Assembly (NCBI RefSeq): GCF_900107415.1
Contig: NZ_FNPX01000010.1
Location: 1 to 64,000, forward strand
Origin: Jannaschia faecimaris
GTDB lineage: Bacteria; Pseudomonadota; Alphaproteobacteria; Rhodobacterales; Rhodobacteraceae
DNA length: 64,000 nt
Direction: 5' to 3'
Shown: positions 17,837 to 26,432 of the stretch, one piece after another
Position numbering within the stretch: position 1 is the stretch's first letter
Layout of the letters: each line of letters opens with the position of its first letter
Made by a program: the position numbers and the translations under genes
The notes under the pieces: generated by a model
Told to the model about the DNA's origin: nothing
Database searches by the model: none
Seen by the model: the letters and a program-made list of their open reading frames with translations, nothing else

Positions 17837-19099
17837 ATGCAAATGCGCCGCGTTGTTGTAACGGGACTTGGAATGGTGACGCCTTTGGCCTGCGGGGTCG
17901 AGGAGACTTGGACGCGTCTGCTTGCCGGCGAGTCTGGTGCAGGGCCGATCACGCGGTTCGATGCGGGTCATCTGGCAACGACCTATGCTTGCGAAATTCC
18001 GCGTGGCGATGGCACCGCAGGGACTTTCAATCCCGACGATTGGATGGCCCCGAAAGAACAGCGCAAGGTTGATGATTTCATCTTATACGGTATGGCGGCG
18101 GCTGTGCAGGCGGTCGAGGATTCCGGGTGGAAGCCTGATGATGACGAAGGTCAGTTCCGGACCGGCGTGATGATCGGTTCGGGAATCGGCGGGCTTTCGA
18201 CGATTGCCGAGACAGCCATATTGCTGAAGGAACGTGGGCCTCGGCGCGTGTCGCCCTTCTTTATCCCGTCGGCGTTGATCAACCTCGTCTCGGGCCAGGT
18301 GAGCATCCGCTACGGATTCAAGGGGCCGAACCACGCGGTGGTCACTGCCTGCTCGACCGGGGCCCATGCCATCGGCGACGCATCGCGTCTGATTGCCTTG
18401 GGTGATGCGGACGTCATGGTTGCGGGCGGCGCCGAGAGCCCGATATCCGAGATCGGCATTGCGGGTTTCAACGCCTGCAAGGCACTGTCGACCAAGTGGG
18501 GTGACGACCCCAAGAAGGCATCCCGTCCCTATTCCGACGACCGCGACGGGTTCGTTATGGGCGAGGGGGCCGGCGTCGTCGTCTTGGAAGAGTACGAGCA
18601 TGCCAAGGCGCGGGGCGCGAAAATTTACGCCGAAGTGACGGGCTACGGGATGTCTGGCGATGCCTATCACATCACCGCACCTGCGGAGGATGGCAATGGC
18701 GCTGAGCGTTCGATGCGTGCCGCATTGAAATCGGCGAGGATCACGCCGGCGGACGTAGATTATATTAACGCGCATGGCACCTCCACCATGGCCGACACGA
18801 TCGAACTGGGCGCGGTGGAGCGGATGATGGGCGACGCGGCCACCGGGGCGACAATGTCGTCGACCAAATCAGCCATCGGGCATCTGTTGGGCGCGGCGGG
18901 TGCCGTCGAGGCGATTTTCTGTATTCTTGCGCTGCGAGATCAGGTGGCACCCCCAACGCTGAACCTGGACACACCGGCAGTGGACACGAAGATTTCGCTT
19001 GCGCCGAAAGTGGCCGAGAAGCGCAAGATCGACGTGGTGCTATCGAACTCCTTCGGGTTTGGTGGCACAAACGCATCGCTTGTCATGGGCAAGATTTAA
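17837..19099 (+). CDS. fabF: 3-oxoacyl-[acyl-carrier-protein] synthase II
   Basis: Condensing enzyme KAS II of fatty acid elongation. The protein is 420 aa. The catalytic triad is visible: Cys172 in TACSTGAHA, His313 in NAHGTSTMAD and His349 in SAIGHLLGAAGAVE. ATG 17837 (MQMRRVVVTG) follows a CTGGAG site; a second ATG two codons later is also possible. It lies apart from fabD-fabG-acpP and immediately before mltG (20-bp gap), an arrangement common in alphaproteobacteria. Confidence 0.96.
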   Translation: MQMRRVVVTGLGMVTPLACGVEETWTRLLAGESGAGPITRFDAGHLATTYACEIPRGDGTAGTFNPDDWMAPKEQRKVDDFILYGMAAAVQAVEDSGWKPDDDEGQFRTGVMIGSGIGGLSTIAETAILLKERGPRRVSPFFIPSALINLVSGQVSIRYGFKGPNHAVVTACSTGAHAIGDASRLIALGDADVMVAGGAESPISEIGIAGFNACKALSTKWGDDPKKASRPYSDDRDGFVMGEGAGVVVLEEYEHAKARGAKIYAEVTGYGMSGDAYHITAPAEDGNGAERSMRAALKSARITPADVDYINAHGTSTMADTIELGAVERMMGDAATGATMSSTKSAIGHLLGAAGAVEAIFCILALRDQVAPPTLNLDTPAVDTKISLAPKVAEKRKIDVVLSNSFGFGGTNASLVMGKI

Positions 19100-19119
19100 C
19101 TTCGAGGCACAACCATCTG

Positions 19120-20292
19120 ATGTGGAAGCATATTGCAGCCAACGCCCTGACCCTTGGTGTGGTTCTGATCGCCTGTCTTGCGGGGATCGTACAGTTAGGA
19201 AAATCCAAGTGGGCCGAGCCGGGACCGCTGACCGAGGCGACATTTTTTGAGGTGCCGCGCGGGGCTTCGATGCGCGGCGTATCGGAGGATTTGGCAGCGG
19301 CGGGTATCATATCGTCGGGCAGTGTCTTTCGCATCGGCACGAGGTACACAGAGCGCGCTGGTGATCTGAAGTTCGGGACTTACGAGATACCGGCCGGTGC
19401 ATCTATGCCTGAAGTGCTGGATATCGTTACCGCTGGTGGCCCGTCGGTCTTCCCCTATTCGGTGACTTATCTCGTGCGCCAAAGGGGGCCGGAAATCCGT
19501 GTTCGAGAGCGTATTCCGGGGCAGGAAGAAGCAATCGAGATCGCCACATATCAACCTGGCGTGGATGACGTCCCTGAGGAATACACGGCACTGATCGAGC
19601 GTGGCGTGCCGATTGTCTGGCGTGTGTCGGTAGCGCCGGGCCTGACGTCCTGGGATGTGGTCGATGCGTTGAAGGTGGTGGATTTCCTGGAGGGCGGGGA
19701 TGATCTGCCGCTGCCGCCAGAGGGGACGTTGGCCCCGGATACCTATGATGTGGTGAGTGGGTCGAGTGTTGAAGATTTGGTGAGCCGTATGCGGTCGGCG
19801 CAGGAGCGAATCCTGGCGGATGCCTGGGCAAGTCGTGTGCCGGGGCTGCCAGTGGAAACGCCGGAAGAGGCGCTGATCCTGGCATCTATCGTCGAGAAAG
19901 AGACCGGTGTGCCCGAAGAGCGTCGGACGGTCGCAGGTGTTTTCGTCAATCGCTTGAACCAGGGTATGCGACTTCAGACAGATCCGACGGTGATCTATGG
20001 CATCACGAACGGGCAGGGTGGGCCGCTGGGCCGGGGCATACGCGCGTCGGAACTGCGTGCGGCGACACCTTACAATACCTATGTCATTGACGGTCTGCCG
20101 CCGACACCGATTGCAAATCCGGGAGCAGCGTCGATCCGGGCTGCGTTGAACCCTGAGGAGACGAGCTTTGTCTTTTTCGTTGCCGACGGATCGGGTGGGC
20201 ACGCCTTTGCAGATACGCTGGCCGAGCATAACGAGAACGTGGCAGAATGGCGCGCGATCGAAGCGGCGCGGGGTGCCACCTCGGGTAACTGA
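19120..20292 (+). CDS. mltG: Endolytic peptidoglycan transglycosylase MltG
   Basis: Inner-membrane lytic transglycosylase (390 aa) that cleaves nascent glycan strands. One N-terminal helix (residues 5-26) anchors it; a LysM-like region follows; the catalytic YceG domain is C-terminal, with the active-site Glu in ASIVEKETG and the motifs VFVNRLNQGMRLQTDPTVIYG and YNTYVIDGLPPTPIANPG. It is the last housekeeping gene before the GTA cluster and ends in its own terminator, so GTA transcription starts afresh. Confidence 0.95.
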   Translation: MWKHIAANALTLGVVLIACLAGIVQLGKSKWAEPGPLTEATFFEVPRGASMRGVSEDLAAAGIISSGSVFRIGTRYTERAGDLKFGTYEIPAGASMPEVLDIVTAGGPSVFPYSVTYLVRQRGPEIRVRERIPGQEEAIEIATYQPGVDDVPEEYTALIERGVPIVWRVSVAPGLTSWDVVDALKVVDFLEGGDDLPLPPEGTLAPDTYDVVSGSSVEDLVSRMRSAQERILADAWASRVPGLPVETPEEALILASIVEKETGVPEERRTVAGVFVNRLNQGMRLQTDPTVIYGITNGQGGPLGRGIRASELRAATPYNTYVIDGLPPTPIANPGAASIRAALNPEETSFVFFVADGSGGHAFADTLAEHNENVAEWRAIEAARGATSGN

Positions 20293-20313
20293 GGTAAGTT
20301 GGTTGATTTGGCG

Positions 20314-20338
20314 AAGGGCCGTCCGGTGGGCGGCCCTT
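20314..20338 (+). terminator. Terminator between mltG and the GTA cluster
   Basis: Stem AAGGGCCG/CGGCCCTT (20314-20321 with 20331-20338), 9-nt loop, then a mixed T-containing tail (TGGTGTTT). It is 21 bp after the mltG stop. Confidence 0.7.
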
Positions 20339-20340
20339 TG

Positions 20341-20543
20341 GTGTTTCTATAGATTTTATTTGAAATCAGACGTTTGAGGAAATTCTCCGATCCCGGTCGA
20401 ATTTGTGTTGACCCGGCGCGCGCTCAAAAACATCTTTGATCCAAGCTGGAGGAGATGGGCGAGGCGAACCGGGGAACCGGGCGACTTCGAACCATTTCCC
20501 ATCGTGCGGACCGGGTCACTTACACCTGCGCGGAGCTGACTAC
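20341..20543 (+). promoter_or_regulatory. GTA cluster leader and promoter region
   Basis: About 200 bp of non-coding DNA between the mltG terminator and g1. The first 65 bp are AT-rich, unlike their surroundings, and contain GATTT-N6-AAATC (20352-20367). A -35-like TTGACC lies at 20408-20413, but no convincing -10 stands 16-18 bp further. A GGAGGAG at 20447-20453 precedes no good start. This is where a GTA activator such as GafA would be expected to act; no binding site is recognised. Confidence 0.45.
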
Positions 20544-20909
20544 ATGGAAGAGCAAATCGTCGAACCCTTGGGCAAGGATTCACCGGAGGGGTTCAAATCA
20601 CGCGTCGAAGCGGCCTTGGCAGGCATGGAGGCGCTACGGCAAACGGTACAACGAAAACTTGGCGAACTGAACGCAATGACCGAGGACGAATTGAAGGCAG
20701 CCGATTTGACGGCGCTTCAACGCGACCTGGGCAAGGCGGTGACATTGGCCGTACTTGAAGAAGGGAAGGTGTCTGATGCCTTACGACAGCAGACGGGCGG
20801 AGGTGGACTCGACCTCGACGCGGCACGCGCTGCGATACGGGGGCGTCTCGATAGCATCCGCGCCGCGAGCGATCCGGGAAGCGTTTCTGGAGTCGCTGAG
20901 CGAGAATGA
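20544..20909 (+). CDS. GTA small terminase subunit (g1)
   Basis: First gene of the GTA cluster, 121 aa, helical and acidic, with a coiled-coil-like middle (VEAALAGMEALRQTVQRKL...LTALQRDLGKAVTLAVLEEGK). In Rhodobacter capsulatus the g1 product is the small terminase that recruits DNA non-specifically to the large subunit. ATG 20544 follows CGGAG at good spacing. Its 3' end overlaps the g2 frame. Assignment rests mainly on position, size and the adjacent terminase. Confidence 0.75.
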   Translation: MEEQIVEPLGKDSPEGFKSRVEAALAGMEALRQTVQRKLGELNAMTEDELKAADLTALQRDLGKAVTLAVLEEGKVSDALRQQTGGGGLDLDAARAAIRGRLDSIRAASDPGSVSGVAERE

Positions 20910-22173
20910 ATTGCAGGCCTTGCCCTATCTCTTCGAGTTTTGGGCCTTGGACCATCAGTTGCCACCACAAGAGGATTGGCGGACATGGGTGATCCTGGGT
21001 GGACGGGGCGCGGGCAAAACCCGCGCCGGCGCGGAGTGGGTCAGAGATCGGGTCGAAGGCTCCCGCCCGTTGATGGCCGGAAGCGCGCGACGCGTGGCGC
21101 TGGTCGGCGAAACCTATGATCAGGTACGGGATGTTATGATCGAGGGGGAGAGCGGCATCTTGCGATGCTCTCCCCCGGACCGGAAGCCGCAATGGAAGGC
21201 AGGCCAGCGCAAGCTGGTCTGGCCGAACGGAGCCGAGGCGCAGGCGTTTTCGGCGCATGACTTCGAGGCCCTGCGTGGCCCTCAGTTCGATGCCGCGTGG
21301 GTGGACGAACTGGCGAAGTGGAAACGACCGCAGGAGGCCTGGGACATGTTGCAATTTGGGCTGCGATTGGGCGACCGGCCGCAGGTGGTAGTGACGACGA
21401 CGCCCAAGAACGTGGACGTATTGAAAGATATCCTGAGCAGAACATCTACCGTATCTACCCACGCGGCGACCGAGGCCAATCGCGCCAATCTGGCGCGCGG
21501 CTTTCTGGAGGAGGTCATGGAGCGCTATGGCGGCACCCGTCTGGGCCGTCAGGAATTGGAAGGTTTGCTTCTGGAGGACATCGAGGGAGCGTTCTGGACG
21601 ACACCCGTTCTGGATGCGTTGCGGGTGGACGATGTCCCGACGTTTGACCGCGTGATCGTCGGTGTGGACCCGGCGGTTTCGTCAAAAGGGACATCCGACG
21701 AAACCGGGATCGTGGTCGTTGGCGCGGTTACGAAAGGCCCCGTGAAGGACTGGAAAGCCTGGGTGCTGGAAGATGCGACGGTGTCCGCAGCTTCGCCGAC
21801 GGACTGGGCCAAGGCTGTGGCAACGGCCTATGAGCGATGGGGTGCCGACCGCGTCGTGGCAGAGGGCAACCAGGGCGGAGACATGATCGAAGCGGTGTTG
21901 CGGCAGGTTACGCCGACGGTGAGCTATCGCAAAGTGATGGCGCGACATGGCAAGGGCGCTCGGGCCGAGCCGGTTGCCGCGCTTTATGAGCAGGGCCGGG
22001 TACGGCACCGCAGGGGCCTGGGTGAGTTGGAAGACCAGATGTGCCGGATGTCGGTCACCGGATACGCGGGACGCGGATCGCCGGACCGAGTGGACGCGCT
22101 TGTCTGGGCGCTGTGGGCGGCGTTGCTTGACCCGGCGCTTTCAAGGGCTGGACCGCGGATGCGTCAACTCTGA
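20776..22173 (+). CDS. GTA large terminase / DNA-packaging ATPase (g2)
   Basis: DNA-packaging motor of 465 aa. ATPase domain: Walker A GGRGAGKT (residues 75-82) and Walker B WVDE (176-179). Nuclease domain: acidic residues in VGVDPA (Asp298), AEGNQGG (Glu363) and PDRVDALVWAL (Asp437/Asp440). All motor and nuclease motifs look intact. The start is uncertain: ATG 20776 has GGGAAGG upstream but overlaps g1 by 134 bp, and no ATG or GTG start fits between it and the conserved region. It is followed by a terminator-like hairpin. Confidence 0.93.
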   Translation: MPYDSRRAEVDSTSTRHALRYGGVSIASAPRAIREAFLESLSENELQALPYLFEFWALDHQLPPQEDWRTWVILGGRGAGKTRAGAEWVRDRVEGSRPLMAGSARRVALVGETYDQVRDVMIEGESGILRCSPPDRKPQWKAGQRKLVWPNGAEAQAFSAHDFEALRGPQFDAAWVDELAKWKRPQEAWDMLQFGLRLGDRPQVVVTTTPKNVDVLKDILSRTSTVSTHAATEANRANLARGFLEEVMERYGGTRLGRQELEGLLLEDIEGAFWTTPVLDALRVDDVPTFDRVIVGVDPAVSSKGTSDETGIVVVGAVTKGPVKDWKAWVLEDATVSAASPTDWAKAVATAYERWGADRVVAEGNQGGDMIEAVLRQVTPTVSYRKVMARHGKGARAEPVAALYEQGRVRHRRGLGELEDQMCRMSVTGYAGRGSPDRVDALVWALWAALLDPALSRAGPRMRQL

Positions 22174-22219
22174 ACCTGCGCAAACGCGGCGGAATTGAAG
22201 ACATTGAAACGAACGAGTG

Positions 22220-22247
22220 AAGGGCCCCCGCAAGGGCCCTTTTCTTT
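22220..22247 (+). terminator. Intrinsic-terminator-like hairpin inside the GTA cluster (g2/g3)
   Basis: Perfect stem AAGGGCCC/GGGCCCTT (22220-22227 with 22234-22241), 6-nt loop, then TTCTTTT on the plus strand. It lies between the large terminase stop (22173) and the portal start (22270), so it would cut or attenuate the GTA transcript after the packaging genes. Whether it terminates in vivo is unknown. Confidence 0.75.
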
Positions 22248-22269
22248 TGGGCAGACGGAAGGACGGACG

Positions 22270-23421
22270 ATGTTCGGATTCAAACGGAAGGCCGCGGCGC
22301 AGGTGCCGGAGGCGAAAGCCTCGGCCACGGGGCGACTGGCGGCGATGGGTGCGGCCGGACGCGCCGTCTGGTCGCCACGTGACACGGGCACGTTGATGCG
22401 GCTGGGCTTTTCCGGGAATCCCGTGGGGTTTCGGGCGGTCAAGTTGATCGCGGAGGCGGCGGCGGCGATGCCGTTGGTGTGTTCGGATAGCGACGGACGC
22501 ATGGATGTTCACCCGGTTCTGTCGCTATTGGCACGCCCAAACGGGGCGCAGGGCCGGAGCGAGTTCCTGGAGACTGTGTTCGGGCAGTTCCTGCTGTCGG
22601 GAAATGTATACGTGGAAGCGGTAGGGGCGGGCGGCCTGCCGGCGGAACTGCACGTGCTGCGGTCGGACCGGATGGCAGTGGTGCCCGGGGCGGATGGCTG
22701 GCCGGTTGCCTTCGACTACACCGTGGGAGGGCGCACGCATCGGTTTCGGGTCGGTGAAATCTCGCCGATCTGCCACATCCGGGCGTTCCACCCGCAAGAC
22801 GATCACTACGGCCTGTCGCCCCTGTCGGCAGCGGCGGGGGCGGTTGACGTGCACAACGCGGCGTCGCGCTGGTCGAAAGGTTTGCTGGACAACGCGGCCC
22901 GGCCCTCGGGAGCGATTGTTAACTCGGGCGAGGGACTGACGCAGGAGCAGTTCGACATGCTTTCGGCGGAGATGGAGGCGCAGCACCAAGGCGCGCGCAA
23001 CGCCGGGCGTCCCATGCTGCTGGACGGGGGGTTGGACTGGAAACCGATGGGATTCAGCCCCAGCGATATGGAATTCCAGAAGACAAAGGAGGCCGCGGCC
23101 CGCGAGATTGCGATGGCCTTCGGAGTGCCGCCCATGATCCTGGGGATTCCCGGTGACGCGACCTACGCCAACTACGTCGAAGCGAACCGGGCGTTCTATC
23201 GCCTGACGGTCGTGCCGCTGGTCGCGAAGATCTGCGACGGACTGGCCCATTGGATCGGCAGGCATTCCGGCGCGCCGGTATCCCTGACCATTGACCGCGA
23301 CCGGGTACCCGCCTTGCAGGCCGAGCGGGATGCGGAATGGGCGCGGATCGCGGGGGCGAGATTCCTGACAGACGTCGAGAAGCGCAGGATGCTTGGACTG
23401 CCGCCATTGGAAGACGCATGA
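22270..23421 (+). CDS. GTA portal protein (g3)
   Basis: HK97-type portal (383 aa), which forms the ring through which DNA enters the capsid. Recognisable family blocks include GNPVGFRAVKLIAEAAA, VLSLLARPN, LSGNVYVEAV and IREIAMAFGVPPMILGIPGDATYANYVEA-like text near residue 280-310. ATG 22270 follows GGAAGG; upstream in-frame codons run through the terminator hairpin and are not used. It overlaps the next small gene by 4 bp. Confidence 0.94.
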   Translation: MFGFKRKAAAQVPEAKASATGRLAAMGAAGRAVWSPRDTGTLMRLGFSGNPVGFRAVKLIAEAAAAMPLVCSDSDGRMDVHPVLSLLARPNGAQGRSEFLETVFGQFLLSGNVYVEAVGAGGLPAELHVLRSDRMAVVPGADGWPVAFDYTVGGRTHRFRVGEISPICHIRAFHPQDDHYGLSPLSAAAGAVDVHNAASRWSKGLLDNAARPSGAIVNSGEGLTQEQFDMLSAEMEAQHQGARNAGRPMLLDGGLDWKPMGFSPSDMEFQKTKEAAAREIAMAFGVPPMILGIPGDATYANYVEANRAFYRLTVVPLVAKICDGLAHWIGRHSGAPVSLTIDRDRVPALQAERDAEWARIAGARFLTDVEKRRMLGLPPLEDA

Positions 23422-23651
23422 GCTTGGCGCGCAGCGGAGGGTCGCGGTTTCTGTACGATCCGTTCGATGCGGCCAACGCGCGGATCGATGCCAATGAACG
23501 GGTTTTGCAGGAGCGCTGGGACGCACTCACGTTCCGTTTGGAGCAGATCGAGGGGACGCTGGAGCGGCTGGAGAAGCGGCTTTGGCTGGCGGTAATGGGC
23601 GTAGCGGGGGCTGTGTTGGCGCAGGGCGTCAACTACCTGATTTCATTATAG
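23418..23651 (+). CDS. Small GTA protein between portal and protease (g3.5-like)
   Basis: Small protein of 77 aa. It has a basic N-terminus, a coiled-coil segment (ERWDALTFRLEQIEGTLERLEKRL, heptad-like, split here by register) and a C-terminal hydrophobic helix (LAVMGVAGAVLAQGVNYLISL region). It starts inside the portal stop (ATGA) and ends 9 bp before the protease. Position and size match orfg3.5 of the Rhodobacter GTA. Its role is unknown; membrane or capsid association is a guess. Confidence 0.72.
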   Translation: MSLARSGGSRFLYDPFDAANARIDANERVLQERWDALTFRLEQIEGTLERLEKRLWLAVMGVAGAVLAQGVNYLISL

Positions 23652-23660
23652 GAGGGGCCT

Positions 23661-24188
23661 ATGGGTCTGGAACGTAAGTTCGTGCAGGGGGATGCCCCCG
23701 TGCGTCTTGAGGATGGCTCCTGCGTTGCGGGATACGCATCGTGGTTCGGGGTGGAAGATACCGGTCGAGATATCGTGCAAGCAGGTGCCTATTGCGACAG
23801 CCTGGCGCGGATGTCGGTCGAGGGCCGGCGGGTCAAGATGCTTTGGCAGCACGACCCTACCCAAGTGATCGGTATCTGGGACGAAGTGCGCGAGGACGCG
23901 CGGGGCCTGTTCGTCAAGGGCCGCCTTTTGCCGGGCGTCGAGAAGGCGCGAGAGGCGGCGCAGCTGATCGAGGCGGGCGCGCTGGACGGGTTGAGCATCG
24001 GATACACGGTCAAACGGGCCGGGAAAGACAGTCAGGGCCGCAGGCTTCTGAAGGAACTGGAGCTTTGGGAAGTGTCGTTGGTGACCTTCCCAATGCTGCC
24101 CAGTGCGCGGGTTGGGACCAAGGCAGACCCTCTGCGTGAAATGGCGCGGGCGATCCAGTCCGCGCGTCTTGAACTGGCGCGCGACTGA
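23661..24188 (+). CDS. GTA prohead protease (g4)
   Basis: HK97-family maturation protease of 175 aa that trims the capsid protein during assembly. The catalytic His64 lies in LWQHDPTQVIG and Ser112 in DGLSIGYTV; the C-terminal ELWEVSLVTFPM block is typical. A GGAGG ribosome binding site sits just before ATG 23661. It lies directly upstream of the capsid gene, as in tailed phages. Confidence 0.95.
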   Translation: MGLERKFVQGDAPVRLEDGSCVAGYASWFGVEDTGRDIVQAGAYCDSLARMSVEGRRVKMLWQHDPTQVIGIWDEVREDARGLFVKGRLLPGVEKAREAAQLIEAGALDGLSIGYTVKRAGKDSQGRRLLKELELWEVSLVTFPMLPSARVGTKADPLREMARAIQSARLELARD

Positions 24189-24219
24189 CGCCGCCGATCC
24201 CAACGGAAAGGAACACCCG

Positions 24220-25365
24220 ATGAGTCATTACGGCGTCGGGGAAGTCACCGAAGCGCTGACCGGTCTGGTCAGCGATTTCAGAGGCTTCCGCCAAAATATT
24301 ACCCAGAAGATGCAGCAACAGGAAGAGCGGCTGAATATGAGCTACAAGACCCAACGCCCCCAGCTGGCGAGCGACGATATGAGCCACGCCCCGCACCAGA
24401 AGGCCATGGACGCCTATCTGCGGTCTGGTGACGACGATGGGCTGCGCGCCTTGGCGCTGGACGCCAAGGGAATGAATACCGCCGTGTCCGCCGAGGGCGG
24501 ATACCTGGTTGACCCGCAGACCGCGGAAACGGTGAAGTCGGTCCTGACTGGTGCCTCGTCTATCCGGGCGGTAGCCAATGTCGTCAATGTGGATGCCACG
24601 TCTTATGACGTCTTGGTTGACCACACCGATCTGGGTGCCGGTTGGGCCAGTGAGGCAGGCGGCTTTGCCGAGACGGTCAGTCCGCAGTTCGACCGCGTGT
24701 CGATCCCGCTTCACGAATTGTCCGCAATGCCCAAGGCTTCGCAGCGGTTGCTGGACGACGCGGCATTCGACATCGAGGGCTGGCTTGCGGGGCGTATCGC
24801 CGACAAGTTTGCATCCTCGGAAGCGGCAGCTTTTGTCGTAGGTGACGGCGTCGACAAGCCGACGGGGTTCCTGATCTATTCCAATGTCGACGAGGCAAGC
24901 TGGACCTGGGGCGCGCTTGGCTATGTCGCCACCGGGGCAGTGGACGATTTTCACGCAGAGCGTCCTTCTGATGCAATCGTAGACTTGGTCTATGCATTGG
25001 GTGCAAAATATCGGGCCAACGCCACCTTCGTCATGAATTCGAAGACGGCTGGCGCGGTGCGCAAGATGAAGGATGCGGACGGTCGCTTCCTGTGGTCGGA
25101 CAGTCTGACCGCCGGTCAGTCGGCGCAGTTGATGGGGTATCCGGTGCTGATTGCCGAAGATATGCCGGATATCGGCGCGGATGCCACCGCCATCGCATTT
25201 GGTGACTTCGGTGCCGGCTACACGGTCGCAGAGCGGCCTGACCTGCGCGTTCTGCGCGATCCCTTCAGCGCCAAACCCCATGTTCTGTTCTATGCAACCA
25301 AGCGTGTTGGAGGTGACGTGACCGACTTCGCGGCGATCAAGCTGCTGAAGTTCACGTTGGCCTGA
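24220..25365 (+). CDS. GTA major capsid protein (g5)
   Basis: HK97-fold capsid protein of 381 aa. The N-terminal part (about 1-85) is helical and glutamine-rich (QKMQQQEERL), a typical cleaved delta domain; the mature shell begins near residue 90 (SAEGGYLVDPQTAETV). C-terminal landmarks are LLDDAAFDIEGWL and LMGYPVLIAEDMP. ATG 24220 gives a good AAAGGAAC ribosome site. It is followed by a hairpin and a 177-bp spacer, unlike the tightly overlapping genes further on. Confidence 0.96.
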   Translation: MSHYGVGEVTEALTGLVSDFRGFRQNITQKMQQQEERLNMSYKTQRPQLASDDMSHAPHQKAMDAYLRSGDDDGLRALALDAKGMNTAVSAEGGYLVDPQTAETVKSVLTGASSIRAVANVVNVDATSYDVLVDHTDLGAGWASEAGGFAETVSPQFDRVSIPLHELSAMPKASQRLLDDAAFDIEGWLAGRIADKFASSEAAAFVVGDGVDKPTGFLIYSNVDEASWTWGALGYVATGAVDDFHAERPSDAIVDLVYALGAKYRANATFVMNSKTAGAVRKMKDADGRFLWSDSLTAGQSAQLMGYPVLIAEDMPDIGADATAIAFGDFGAGYTVAERPDLRVLRDPFSAKPHVLFYATKRVGGDVTDFAAIKLLKFTLA

Positions 25366-25373
25366 TCCCAGCC

Positions 25374-25398
25374 GGCCCCGACTGTCGCGGTCGGGGCC
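25374..25398 (+). other. Hairpin directly behind the capsid gene
   Basis: Perfect 9-bp stem GGCCCCGAC/GTCGGGGCC (25374-25382 with 25390-25398) with a 7-nt loop, 8 bp after the capsid stop. No T-tract follows, so it is more likely an mRNA-stabilising or processing element, or a Rho-assisted stop. It begins the longest non-coding spacer within the cluster (25366-25542). Confidence 0.6.
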
Positions 25399-25542
25399 AA
25401 GCGAGGTCGTCTGGGGACGAAACCCTTCATGCGACCAGAGATGGACGCAGGTTGGTGGGGCCGGTGTGTTTCCGGCCTGGTCCGCACGCGGCGCACTGGC
25501 TCCACAGTTGAATATGAAACCAATACGCAGGCGGAGGTGCCG

Positions 25543-26091
25543 ATGGCGATGATGGTGCAGGGATCCGATGGGATCGAGGATGACGTTCTGCCGGTGGCAG
25601 ATTTGGCCGCGTCAATGCGCTTGGCCGATGGCTTCGAGTCCGTTCCGGGCCAAATGGCTCGGTTGCGAGGGCGTTTGCGGGCGGCCATTGCCATCGTGGA
25701 GACACGCACGAGCAAGGTGTTGGTCGCACGGGAGTTCATGCTGAGAGGCGTGGCAAAGGACGGCACACGCCAAGCTGTTTCGATTTCGCCGCTGGTAGAG
25801 GTGATCGCAGCCGAAGTTCAGCAGGGGACGACGGTGGTCGATCTTGGGGAGGTTCTGGTTGAGCCGCATCCGCACCGGGCCGTTCTTGTATTCGAGCGTT
25901 CACTCCGGGTCGGAGCCGTTTTGACGCTGAGGGTGACGGCTGGATATAGCGCCTGGTCGCAGGTTCCAGCCCCATTGCGCGAAGCTGTTCTGATGATCGC
26001 GCAGGGGTTGGATTCTGGCGACGATGTCACGGCGCAGGCGGAGAGCCTTATGGCTCCATATCGGGCGTTGCGGATTGGGGGGAGGGGCTGA
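25543..26091 (+). CDS. GTA head-tail connector/adaptor (g6)
   Basis: Connector of 182 aa, corresponding to orfg6 of the Rhodobacter GTA (HK97 gp6-like adaptor ring below the portal). The family segment LPVADLAASMRLADGF...RAAIAIVETRTSKVL is clear near the N-terminus. ATG 25543 has a strong GGAGGTG site; the frame is open further upstream but without a site. It overlaps g7 by one base. Confidence 0.85.
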   Translation: MAMMVQGSDGIEDDVLPVADLAASMRLADGFESVPGQMARLRGRLRAAIAIVETRTSKVLVAREFMLRGVAKDGTRQAVSISPLVEVIAAEVQQGTTVVDLGEVLVEPHPHRAVLVFERSLRVGAVLTLRVTAGYSAWSQVPAPLREAVLMIAQGLDSGDDVTAQAESLMAPYRALRIGGRG

Positions 26092-26432
26092 TGGCACATG
26101 TCTTCACGCGGTACCTGAAGCTGGAGGTTCCCGTGCGCACTTCCGACGGTGCCGGAGGGCAGGCCGTGACATGGGAGCAGCGTGGAGGCCTTTGGGCCGA
26201 AGTTAGAATGCGGTCCGGCTCGTTGCGGCATGGGGACTTTGGGCGGACGCCGAGATTACAGGTTCGTATGCGAACCCATGCATTGCCCGAAGGCAGTTCA
26301 ATGCGACCGGAGCCGGGTCACCGTCTGCGTGACGGGGCCCATGTCTATGAGGTCGAAGCCGCGCATTGCGACGACGCGCATGTGCTGACGATTCTGGCAA
26401 GTGAAACGCCCGGTGCGGGAGGCACGGCATGA
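26091..26432 (+). CDS. GTA head closure / head-tail adaptor protein (g7)
   Basis: Small all-beta protein of 113 aa of the phage head-closure class (SPP1 gp16 / HK97 stopper-like), expected to seal the neck. Landmarks are WEQRGGLWAEV and a basic beta-rich C-terminus (HVYEVEAAHCDDAHVLTIL). It is fused by overlapping codons to both neighbours (TGATG and ATGA), showing translational coupling through the neck genes. Confidence 0.85.
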   Translation: MAHVFTRYLKLEVPVRTSDGAGGQAVTWEQRGGLWAEVRMRSGSLRHGDFGRTPRLQVRMRTHALPEGSSMRPEPGHRLRDGAHVYEVEAAHCDDAHVLTILASETPGAGGTA

